From DAOTXK01 sp034430555 (GTDB lineage Bacteria > Chloroflexota > Anaerolineae > Aggregatilineales > Ch27): a DNA stretch of 5,509 bases. The notes under the pieces were generated by a model, which did no database searches, was not told the DNA's origin, and saw nothing but the letters and a program-made list of their open reading frames with translations. The translations under genes and the position numbers were made by a program. Shown here in pieces: positions 1 to 5,196 of the stretch; position 1 is the stretch's first letter, and each line of letters opens with the position of its first letter. Where the stretch lies: NCBI GenBank assembly GCA_034430555.1, contig DAOUEM010000433.1, forward strand, positions 1 through 5,509, given 5' to 3'.

Positions 1-1
1 C

Positions 2-130
2 ACAAATCATCTCACCCCTAAACTTCCTGAACTCGCCGATGCCTTTGAACGGCATCTGAAGTCAAATCTCTTTGAAAGCTCATTTCTCGACCGCTATGGC
101 TACAACCTTGTTTATCCGTTTTTGAACTGA
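2..130 (+). CDS. C-terminal end of an unrecognised protein (partial, enters from the left edge)
   Basis: One frame is open from the window edge to a TGA at 128-130 and gives 42 residues that end in GYNLVYPFLN. The residue mix (charged helix-like stretch with LADAFERHLK, then aromatic-rich end) looks like real protein rather than a random frame. I do not recognise the family. The DNA is about 56% A+T over bases 1-140, clearly richer in A+T than everything to its right. That may mean a different ancestry, or selection for an unwinding region beside the DnaA-box array that starts 13 bases after the stop. With only 42 residues visible, no function can be proposed. Confidence 0.5.
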   Translation, partial: TNHLTPKLPELADAFERHLKSNLFESSFLDRYGYNLVYPFLN

Positions 131-142
131 TTCGTCAATCAG
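101..142. other. AT-rich flank, candidate DNA unwinding element
   Basis: Bases 101-140 are about 65% A+T by hand count, the most AT-rich stretch beside the DnaA-box array; the array's right flank is very GC-rich. In bacterial origins the unwinding element normally directly adjoins the DnaA boxes, so this side is the natural candidate. It overlaps the end of the upstream gene. There are no clear 13-mer repeats and I could not identify a DnaA-trio with confidence, so the assignment rests on position and composition alone. Confidence 0.35.
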
Positions 143-412
143 TTATCCACAATCGTCCCCAAACTATCCACAGGTAATGCCCGGTTCTGGGCGGTTATCC
201 ACCGGTTACCGGCCCGGTTGTCCACGGGTTATCCCCCGTTGGAAAACGGTTTTCCCAAACATTCGCCGGGTTATCCACACGGAATCCACGGTTTATGGCG
301 GAGATATCCCCGCTTTTTCCCCGGATTTCCCAAGGGTGTCCCGGCCCTATCCACAGACGGGCGGTAGTTATCCACAGAATTACCCAAGGTTATCCACAGA
401 ACGTCCGGGCGG
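143..412 (+). other. Putative replication origin: helically phased array of DnaA boxes
   Basis: This gene-free stretch carries four perfect TTATCCACA DnaA boxes (143-151, 271-279, 368-376, 390-398) and two CTATCCACA (164-172, 347-355). Weaker copies are TTATCCACC (195-203), TTGTCCACG (218-226), TTATCCCCC (229-237), GAATCCACG (282-290) and ATATCCCCG (304-312). All read on the plus strand. TTATCCACA is the established high-affinity DnaA site, so DnaA binding is very likely. Steps between successive boxes are 21, 31, 23, 11, 42, 11, 22, 43, 21 and 22 bp, all close to whole helical turns, so every box faces the same side of the DNA. That is expected for an oriC on which DnaA forms a filament. Alternatives are a plasmid origin with DnaA-box iterons, or a datA-like DnaA-titrating locus. 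No dnaA, dnaN or rep gene is in the window to decide. Confidence 0.75.
347..398 (+). repeat. Three-box high-affinity DnaA cluster at the right end of the array
   Basis: CTATCCACA at 347, TTATCCACA at 368 and TTATCCACA at 390 follow one another at 21 and 22 bp, two helical turns each. All three continue with G after the final A (CCACAGA), so the repeated unit extends slightly beyond the 9-mer. This is the densest run of near-perfect boxes in the window and a natural place for DnaA to nucleate. Confidence 0.7.
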
Positions 413-456
413 GTCGCTGGGCGCGGCGTTGGTGAAGGTTGACAGGCTGCTCCGCG

Positions 457-472
457 CCCGGCCTGGGCCGGG
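457..472. terminator. GC-rich hairpin between the radical SAM gene and the DnaA-box array
   Basis: CCCGGCC at 457-463 pairs perfectly with GGCCGGG at 466-472 (7 bp, or 6 bp with a CTGG loop). It begins two bases beyond the stop codon of the minus-strand radical SAM gene. No U-run follows on the minus strand; on the plus strand it is followed by only three T residues. It could end transcription of the radical SAM gene and so shield the origin, or act on transcripts coming the other way. The stem is certain, the terminator role less so. Confidence 0.45.
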
Positions 473-474
473 TT

Positions 475-1347
475 TCAGAACAGCGGCAGTTGCTGGGGCC
501 CGGACGCCGGCTCGTAACGGGTCACTTTGGCACGCAGCCCGAATTGATCGCACAGGCTGTAAAACTGGCGGCGCAGGCGGTCGGCGTGGGGGGGGGCGCA
601 GTGATACTGGCTGCCGTAGGTCCGCTGGTATTTGCGCCGCAGCCCGCCGAAGAGCTTGTCCAGCTTGCCGTAGTAGTAAACGCGCTGGCGGTCGCGCAGG
701 GTCATGCCGAAGCTGGGCAGCACGTACGACGCGCCGTGATCGCGGGCCGCGGCCAGCGCCGCCGCGAGGGTGGCGGCATCGTCGGCCAGGAAGGGCAGCA
801 CGGGCATCAGCACGACGCCGGTGTGAATGCCTGCTTCCGCCAGGGTCTCCATGGCCCGCAGCCGGGCCGAAGGCGGCGGCGCGCCGGGTTCTAGCTTTTT
901 GGCCAGCTTATCGTCGACGGTGGTGAGCGAAAACGAGACCACGGCGTGTACCCGGTTGATGGTTTGCAGCGCCGCCAGGTCCTTGAGCACCAGGTCGCTT
1001 TTGGTGATGATGTGCACTGGGAAGCCGAATTCCGCGATGACTTGCAGCGCCTGGCCGGTCAGGTTGTACTGTTTTTCGACCGGCGTATAGGGGTCGCTCA
1101 TCGAGCCGGTGCCGATGGTGTCCCTGATGCGTTTGCTGGCCAGCTCCTGGCGCAGCAGGGGGATGGCGTTGACCTTGACCAGCACGTCTTCGAAGTTCTC
1201 GATGCCGTAACACAGGCTGCGTGAATCGCAGTAGATGCACTGGTGCTGGCAGCCCCGGTAGAGGTTCATGTTGTAACGCAGGCCGAACCAGTCGTCCGGC
1301 TGCCTGACGTGGGACAGCAGCACTTTCGCTTCGATTTCTTTGATCAT
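475..1347 (-). CDS. Radical SAM protein of the spore photoproduct lyase-like (SplB/COG1533) family
   Basis: The 290-residue product has the radical SAM cluster motif C33-x3-C37-x2-C40 within RGCQHQCIYC, which binds a 4Fe-4S cluster and S-adenosylmethionine. GTGSMSDPYTPVEK (79-92), HIITKSDLVLKDL (112-124) and VVSFSLTT (136-143) are typical of the SPL-like radical SAM family. Length fits the family. The ATG at 1347-1345 directly precedes the family-typical N-terminus; only a weak GAGTGGG lies upstream. True spore photoproduct lyase uses an extra cysteine about 43 residues after the cluster as hydrogen donor. Here there is no cysteine between residues 47 and 249, so photoproduct lyase activity as such is doubtful and the substrate is unknown. 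The gene diverges from a GyrI-like gene, and its probable promoter carries a LexA-type operator, suggesting a role in the DNA damage response. Confidence 0.88.
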   Translation of the reverse strand: MIKEIEAKVLLSHVRQPDDWFGLRYNMNLYRGCQHQCIYCDSRSLCYGIENFEDVLVKVNAIPLLRQELASKRIRDTIGTGSMSDPYTPVEKQYNLTGQALQVIAEFGFPVHIITKSDLVLKDLAALQTINRVHAVVSFSLTTVDDKLAKKLEPGAPPPSARLRAMETLAEAGIHTGVVLMPVLPFLADDAATLAAALAAARDHGASYVLPSFGMTLRDRQRVYYYGKLDKLFGGLRRKYQRTYGSQYHCAPPHADRLRRQFYSLCDQFGLRAKVTRYEPASGPQQLPLF

Positions 1348-1438
1348 CGACCCACTCGCTTACTCGTACCAATAAAAGTTGATCCCCTGTGGGACCGTCT
1401 GCCGGGAGGTAAAACCCGGAAACTTTAAGGTCCAGGCC

Positions 1439-1467
1439 TTGATCCGAACATGTGTTCGGCGTATACT
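1439..1467 (+). promoter_or_regulatory. Rightward sigma70-type promoter toward the GyrI-like gene
   Basis: TTGATC (1439-1444) and TATACT (1462-1467) are separated by exactly 17 bp; they match the consensus at 4/6 and 5/6 positions. The spacer is filled by the LexA-type palindrome, so a bound repressor would directly exclude RNA polymerase. Transcription would begin near 1474 and leave an untranslated leader of about 160 bases before the GyrI-like start codon. Confidence 0.55.
1444..1459. promoter_or_regulatory. LexA (Cheo-box type) operator
   Basis: CCGAACATGTGTTCGG has perfect 7-bp arms (CCGAACA/TGTTCGG) around a 2-bp centre. It contains GAAC-N4-GTTC and fits the Bacillus/actinobacterial LexA consensus CGAACRNRYGTTYC except for the last two bases (CG in place of YC). 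It extends as a symmetric CGAAC...GTTCG, as in actinobacterial sites. The same type of site is established for LexA of the Chloroflexota genus Dehalococcoides. It overlaps a rightward promoter spacer and lies about where a leftward transcript would begin, so one site could repress both divergent genes until RecA-stimulated LexA cleavage. No lexA gene is in the window. Confidence 0.7.
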
Positions 1468-1479
1468 GGTATTATACGC
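1459..1479. repeat. Inverted repeat spanning both -10 elements
   Basis: GCGTATA (1459-1465) is repeated inverted as TATACGC (1473-1479) around a 7-base spacer. It abuts the LexA-type palindrome, sharing its last base, and covers both divergent -10 hexamers. The symmetry may merely reflect two facing -10 sequences, or may be a second operator. Confidence 0.35.
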
Positions 1480-1499
1480 GTATTTGTTCGGCAGGGCAA
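1471..1499 (-). promoter_or_regulatory. Leftward sigma70-type promoter toward the radical SAM gene
   Basis: On the minus strand TTGCCC (1499-1494) is followed after exactly 17 bp by a perfect TATAAT (1476-1471). Initiation would fall around 1464, right at the edge of the LexA-type operator at 1444-1459. A repressor bound there would block the start or early elongation. The leader to the radical SAM ATG would be about 117 bases. Confidence 0.6.
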
Positions 1500-1637
1500 G
1501 CCCATCTCAGGTCGTCCACATACCCATTTTCTTCCCATTTCGTCCGGTAATCAATAGCCCAAAAACCCTATATCTGGCGGTGGCGGCAGGCTTTTATCCC
1601 CCACTGGTAGGTTTTGTACCCGAAAGTGACGAGGCAG

Positions 1638-2159
1638 ATGAACGAACAGGCTATCGTGTTTAAGGAAGTACGGGCCGTGCGCGTGCTCTCCACGCGCCGG
1701 GTCACCAGCAGCCCTCCCCTCTTGTACAACGCCGCCATGGACGCCCTGCGCCGCCACGATCTGCCTTTCCAGCGCGGCCCGTGGATCGCGCTGGTGCACG
1801 GCGACGGCGCGAGCAGCGTCGACCTGGAGGTGGGCGTGATCGTGCCGGGGGATTTTACCGGGTCGGTGCCGCTGGCCGACGGCGGGGCGCTGACCACGCG
1901 CGATCTGCCCCCGGTGCAGCGCATGGCCTGCCTGGTGCACCGGGGTGACTATAGCAGCCTCGGCTGGAGCTACCGCGCCCTGCGGCGGTGGATGGCGGCC
2001 CACGGCTACCGCGCCTGCGGTCCCAGCCGCGAGGTGTACCTCAACACGTCAGCCGACGTCGAAGATGCGGCGGACCTGCTGACCGAAATCCAGTGCCCGC
2101 TGGAACAGCTGGCGGAGCATCCGCAAGAGCAGCCATCGAAGCGGCGGCGCGCGGCTTAA
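1638..2159 (+). CDS. GyrI/SbmC-like (AraC effector-binding fold) protein
   Basis: The 173-residue protein is a stand-alone GyrI-like domain. Visible family signatures are VDLEVGVIVP (61-70), the LVHRGDYSSLGWSYRALRRWMAAHGY strand-helix segment (99-124), and the C-terminal REVYL (131-135) and TEIQCPL (149-155). The last 15 residues are a charged tail ending in KRRRAA. There is no helix-turn-helix domain, so it is not a transcription factor of the AraC/MerR type carrying this fold. Known stand-alone relatives include E. coli SbmC/GyrI, an SOS-induced gyrase inhibitor that protects from DNA-damaging toxins, and GyrI-like hydrolases that open cyclopropane-type DNA alkylators. Start: ATG 1638 follows GACGAGG with close spacing; in-frame TTG 1614 and GTG 1626 lack a better site. 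The LexA-type operator upstream matches the SOS link of sbmC. Substrate is not predictable. Confidence 0.82.
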   Translation: MNEQAIVFKEVRAVRVLSTRRVTSSPPLLYNAAMDALRRHDLPFQRGPWIALVHGDGASSVDLEVGVIVPGDFTGSVPLADGGALTTRDLPPVQRMACLVHRGDYSSLGWSYRALRRWMAAHGYRACGPSREVYLNTSADVEDAADLLTEIQCPLEQLAEHPQEQPSKRRRAA

Positions 2160-2208
2160 GGCGGGCGGTGTGATACCCGGTCAACTGTGGGGAATCAAAC
2201 GGGCCACC

Positions 2209-2228
2209 GTCGACTCGCCTGAGTCGGC
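2209..2228. terminator. Symmetric hairpin between convergent genes
   Basis: CGACTC (2211-2216) and GAGTCG (2221-2226) form a perfect 6-bp stem with loop GCCT. A G-U wobble and a G-C pair extend it to 2209/2228. It sits between the stop of the GyrI-like gene (2159) and the stop of the toastrack gene (2252), where a two-way terminator is expected. Neither side has a clear U-run, so efficiency is uncertain. Confidence 0.4.
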
Positions 2229-2251
2229 AGCGGCTCGTGGGGATTACGGGA

Positions 2252-3028
2252 TCAGGTCAGGCGCAGGGACAGCGAGCCGACAGCTACCTTAGCCTTGACG
2301 GTCAGCAGTGGGCTGCCGCCGTCGAGCGCGGCCTGGTTCCAGTACGCGCCCTCTTTGCGGGTGAAGCCATCGCCCACGTCCACGTGACCGAGCACCGCCT
2401 CAGACGTGATCTTGACGGCGGTGGCGGCGGGCACTTTGATCTCGACGCCGGACACGCCGGTATCGACGCGCACGTGTGCATCCCGCTGCAAGTCGCCGCC
2501 GAAGTCCAGCTTGTAGGCGGCGGCCCCGCCCTTCACCGTCATCTCGCTGAAGTTGGCGTTGGCCAGGTTCTTGAGATTGAGGTCCACCGCGCCCGCTTCC
2601 ACCTCGAACAGGCTCATGGCCTCCGGGTTGGGGGCGGAGAAGTCGAAGGTCATCTGACCCGCGCCCTGGTTGATCTCCAGGCGGGTGATCGGCAGGCCAC
2701 CCAGGTCGTATTGGCCCTCGTTGGCCCCGCCGTCGAGCTTGAGCATGTAGGGCTGGCCCGCGCCGAAGGACAGGTCAAACTCGGGGATGTTGCCCAGGTG
2801 ACCGATCAGGTTCCAGGCCATGCTGTATTCCTGGGTGATGGTGGCCGTGCCGCCTTCCTGCGTGATCTTGAGCGGCAGGGCGTCGGACGGGTGGCGGTAG
2901 GTGCCGGAGACCCAGGCCTCGCCGCCCGGCTTGACGCTGATGCGGCACGCGCCCACCCCCAGCTTGAGGGTGGCATCGCCTTCTGCCGGGAAGGCGAGAT
3001 CGATAGTGGTAACGGTATTTTCGGTCAT
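2252..3028 (-). CDS. Toastrack-fold (LiaF C-terminal/DUF4097-like) protein without membrane anchor
   Basis: The 258-residue product is almost entirely short beta strands with repeated Gly-Asn-Asp turns: LKLGVGACRISVKPGG (21-36), LEINQGAGQMTFDFS (117-131), FEVEAGAVDLNLKNL (141-155), MTVKGGAAAYKLDF (163-176), VRVDTGVSGVEIKVP (186-200), ending VAVGSLSLRLT. Such ladder-like G-x-(hydrophobic)-x-(hydrophobic) repeats are typical of the toastrack domain found in LiaF and other envelope-stress proteins. Unlike LiaF there are no transmembrane helices and no signal peptide, so a cytoplasmic location is inferred. ATG at 3028 is favoured over TTG three bases upstream because AAAGGA (3043-3038) lies 9 bases ahead. 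It converges with the GyrI-like gene and diverges from the hydrolase. No specific function is known. Confidence 0.8.
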   Translation of the reverse strand: MTENTVTTIDLAFPAEGDATLKLGVGACRISVKPGGEAWVSGTYRHPSDALPLKITQEGGTATITQEYSMAWNLIGHLGNIPEFDLSFGAGQPYMLKLDGGANEGQYDLGGLPITRLEINQGAGQMTFDFSAPNPEAMSLFEVEAGAVDLNLKNLANANFSEMTVKGGAAAYKLDFGGDLQRDAHVRVDTGVSGVEIKVPAATAVKITSEAVLGHVDVGDGFTRKEGAYWNQAALDGGSPLLTVKAKVAVGSLSLRLT

Positions 3029-3224
3029 CAACTTTTTTCCTTTGGTGTGGCTGACTCAACCTAAAAAAGCCCCTCACACTGTATTCTACGTACAGCGGCG
3101 GGGGAAGTCGCGCCGCAAAGGCCCCGCCCGCCGGTCGCAAGGTGCCGCGGACGGCCCATCTTGCGGTATTATGCGGGTACAGGATGTGCACAGCGCCCGC
3201 TATCTACCAGTAGGGAGGACGCCC
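3029..3224. promoter_or_regulatory. Divergent intergenic region with a short inverted repeat
   Basis: This 196-base gap must hold promoters for the leftward toastrack gene and the rightward hydrolase. CTGTA (3079-3083) and TACAG (3091-3095) form an inverted repeat that encloses a minus-strand TAGAAT (3088-3083), a plausible -10, without a convincing -35. On the plus strand TATTAT (3167-3172) is a plausible -10, also without a good -35. The inverted repeat could be an operator for the toastrack gene. Individual assignments are weak. Confidence 0.3.
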
Positions 3225-4778
3225 ATGTTCACACGTAAGATGCTGCGGGGGGGATTAGCGCTGGTCGTGCTGCTGGGGGCGTGGCTGATCGCCGGGCCGG
3301 CGGCCGTGCTGGCAGCCGCGCAGGGCGATGGGCCCCGCGGCGAGTTACCTCGCTTTGAGGAAACGCCGTGCCCCTTCCCAATGACGCCCATCCGGCGGGA
3401 AAGCGGCGCAGTCCAGTGCGGCGCGCTGATCGTGCCGGAGGACCGGGCCGATCCTGCGGGCCGCGTGATCGGGCTGGCGGTGGTGATCCTGCGTCCGCCG
3501 GGCGGGGCTTCCCAGCCGGACCCGATCGTCTATCTCAGCGGCGGCCCCGGCAGCAGCGCCCTGGCCAACTTGCAGCAGGGAGTGGGTTATTTTGCGCCGA
3601 TGCTGGCCCTGGACCGAGACCTGATCCTGTTCGACCAGCGGGGAGTCGGGTTCTCGCAGCCGCAGCTGGCCTGTCCCGGTTATCAGGACCTGTTCCTGGA
3701 ACTGCTGGACTGGGAGCTGGACGGGCGCGTGCTGGCGGAAGACGTGATGGACGGGCTGTTCCGGGACGAGGCCGCCGCCTGCCTGGACGGCCTGGCCGCC
3801 GGGGCGAACCTGGCCGCTTATCACAGCGCCGCCAGCGCCGCCGACATTAACGACCTCCGGCAGGTGCTGGGCTACGACCAGCTCAACCTGTGGGGCATTT
3901 CCTACGGATCGCGGCTGGCCCTGACCGTGCTGCGCGACACCCCGTCGATCGTGCGCAGCGCCGTGATCGACTCGGTGTACCCGCCCGACGTGAACCTCTA
4001 CGTGCAGGGGCCGGCCAACGCCGACCGCGCCTTTTCTGCCCTGTTCGAAGGCTGCGCCGCCGACCCGGCCTGCAACGCCGCCTACCCGGACCTGCGGACG
4101 GTCTTTTTCCAGGCGGTGGAGCGCCTGGATGAACTGCCGGCCATCATCACCACGCGGCTGCCGGGGGCCAGCCAGGGATATGCCATGCTGCTCGATGGCG
4201 GGCGGCTGGTGGACTTTATCTTCAACGGGCTGTACATCACCGACCTGCTGCCGGCGCTGCCCGGCATCATTTACGAGGTGGCCGCGGAGGATTACGATAC
4301 CGTGGCCCAGTTGTACCTGGCCGTCAATCACCTGGAGGGCATCAGCCTGGGCATGTATTACGCCGTGCAGTGCCACGAGGAAGCGCCCTTCACTTCACTG
4401 GCCGAATTCCAGGCCGCGCTGGACGCTTACCCGGAGCTGGCGACCCGCTACCGCCTGGAGCAGTCCGTGCTGAACGTGTGCAACATCGTCGACGTGGGCG
4501 CGGCGGCCCCTCTGGAAAACGCGCCGGTGACCAGCGACGTGCCGGTGCTGCTGCTCTCCGGGGAATACGACCCGATCACGCCGCCGGTCTGGGCGGCGCA
4601 AGCGGCGGCGGCGCTGTCCAATGCCTATCACTACACCTTCCCCGGCGTGGGGCACGGCGTCTATGCCGCCGGGACGTGCCCGCGCGCGATGATGGCCGCC
4701 TTCCTGGCCGATCCGCGCACGCCGCCGGAGGCCGCCTGCATCGATGAGATGGGCGCACCGCGCTGGGCCGCGCCGTGA
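3225..4778 (+). CDS. Secreted alpha/beta hydrolase, TAP-like peptidase family (S33-type)
   Basis: The 517-residue protein begins with a signal peptide: RK near the start, hydrophobic core about residues 9-31, likely cleavage around AVLAAA. SGGPGSS (105-111) forms the oxyanion region, as in proline iminopeptidase and tripeptidyl aminopeptidases; DQRGVGFS (137-144) follows. GISYGS (224-229) is the nucleophile elbow with Ser226. The likely acid is Asp449 in GEYDPITPP and the base is His477 in GVGHG. The intervening part is the lid, and the end matches the TAP-like C-terminal domain. Ten cysteines after the signal peptide fit an exported, disulfide-bonded enzyme. Expected role is removal of N-terminal residues or short peptides from extracellular peptides, but this family also contains esterases. 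Start: ATG 3225 is preceded by GGAGG at 3214-3218 and directly yields the signal peptide; the upstream open frame lacks both. Confidence 0.9.
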   Translation: MFTRKMLRGGLALVVLLGAWLIAGPAAVLAAAQGDGPRGELPRFEETPCPFPMTPIRRESGAVQCGALIVPEDRADPAGRVIGLAVVILRPPGGASQPDPIVYLSGGPGSSALANLQQGVGYFAPMLALDRDLILFDQRGVGFSQPQLACPGYQDLFLELLDWELDGRVLAEDVMDGLFRDEAAACLDGLAAGANLAAYHSAASAADINDLRQVLGYDQLNLWGISYGSRLALTVLRDTPSIVRSAVIDSVYPPDVNLYVQGPANADRAFSALFEGCAADPACNAAYPDLRTVFFQAVERLDELPAIITTRLPGASQGYAMLLDGGRLVDFIFNGLYITDLLPALPGIIYEVAAEDYDTVAQLYLAVNHLEGISLGMYYAVQCHEEAPFTSLAEFQAALDAYPELATRYRLEQSVLNVCNIVDVGAAAPLENAPVTSDVPVLLLSGEYDPITPPVWAAQAAAALSNAYHYTFPGVGHGVYAAGTCPRAMMAAFLADPRTPPEAACIDEMGAPRWAAP

Positions 4779-4791
4779 TCCTCCACCCGGG

Positions 4792-4833
4792 CCGCTATCA
4801 GCGGATTGGCCAGCGGCGATTCCACCGGCGGTG
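4792..4833 (+). terminator. Two small hairpins after the hydrolase gene (weak terminator candidate)
   Basis: CCGCT/AGCGG (4792-4796 with 4800-4804) and CACC/GGTG (4823-4826 with 4830-4833) form short stems 14-55 bases after the hydrolase stop. Each is followed by only two or three T residues (GATT, ATTTC). Stems are short and the U-runs poor, so read-through into the next gene is possible. Confidence 0.2.
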
Positions 4834-4937
4834 ATTTCGTGATACCCTGTCGGTAGACGCGGGCGGTACCGTCCGATGATTACCATTCCGGCCTGCACTG
4901 TGGCTGACCGTTGGCTGTCAGTCTGGGAGGACGCGCC

Positions 4938-5189
4938 ATGGCAAAAGTAGGGCATGTCACGCACTATTTCGATCGCATCCGGGTCGCCGTGCTCGAGCTG
5001 GAAGACGAGCTGTATCTGGGGGACTGGGTGCTGTTTGTCCGGCATGGGGATTCGCTGTTCGAGCAGGAGGTTACCTCCATGCAGATCAACCACCAATCTA
5101 TCGAGGCCGCCGGGCCGGGCGACGAGGTCGCCTTAAGAGTCGACCACGAGGTCAAGGCGGGCACCGAGGTTTTTGTCGCCGAAGAATGA
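4938..5189 (+). CDS. Small translation elongation factor-like protein (EF-Tu domain 2 beta-barrel)
   Basis: The 83-residue protein is one small beta-barrel like domain 2 of EF-Tu. VGHVTHYFDRIRVAVLEL (4-21) is the opening hairpin, LGDWVLFV (27-34) the G-D turn, FEQEVTSMQINHQ (41-53) the conserved core with the typical V-x-S-M-Q, and GPGDEVALRVDHEVKAGTEVF (59-79) the closing strands. No GTPase domain is present. Stand-alone proteins of this kind are annotated as elongation factor-like in several bacteria and archaea; their role is not established. RNA or ribosome contact is inferred only from the fold. ATG 4938 has GGGAGG (4925-4930) at 7 bases. It lies 159 bases after the hydrolase in the same direction and may have its own promoter, though I find no clear one. 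Confidence 0.8.
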   Translation: MAKVGHVTHYFDRIRVAVLELEDELYLGDWVLFVRHGDSLFEQEVTSMQINHQSIEAAGPGDEVALRVDHEVKAGTEVFVAEE

Positions 5190-5196
5190 CGTGGGG

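Noticed and set aside
143..412. CRISPR array
   Set aside because: Repeats are 9-mers spaced by whole helical turns, not 24-40 base repeats with unique spacers, and no cas gene is present.
177..926. Long plus-strand open frame across the DnaA-box array and the radical SAM gene
   Set aside because: Its residues are low-complexity Arg/Gly/Pro/Ala text with no domain, it reads through repeated DnaA boxes, and its second half is antisense to the well-supported radical SAM gene.
1402..1419. CCGGG/CCCGG hairpin in the leader of the radical SAM gene as a riboswitch or attenuator
   Set aside because: Only a 5-bp stem, no T-run and no recognisable riboswitch core.
1594..1602. TTATCCCCC, and TCGTCCACA at 1512-1520, as further DnaA boxes
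   Set aside because: Isolated degenerate matches in an untranslated leader, without neighbouring perfect boxes; expected by chance in this sequence type.
2237..3064. Plus-strand open frame opposite the toastrack gene
   Set aside because: The minus-strand frame has the strand-turn pattern of a real family, a good AAAGGA site and an ATG; the plus frame has neither and is a GC-rich shadow.
2901..3224. N-terminal extension of the hydrolase from an upstream start
   Set aside because: It overlaps the divergent gene and its promoter region, has no Shine-Dalgarno, and would bury a clear signal peptide that begins right after GGAGG at ATG 3225.
3345..4376. 343-codon minus-strand frame inside the hydrolase gene
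   Set aside because: Antisense shadow of a strongly supported alpha/beta hydrolase with intact catalytic motifs; its residues show no family pattern.
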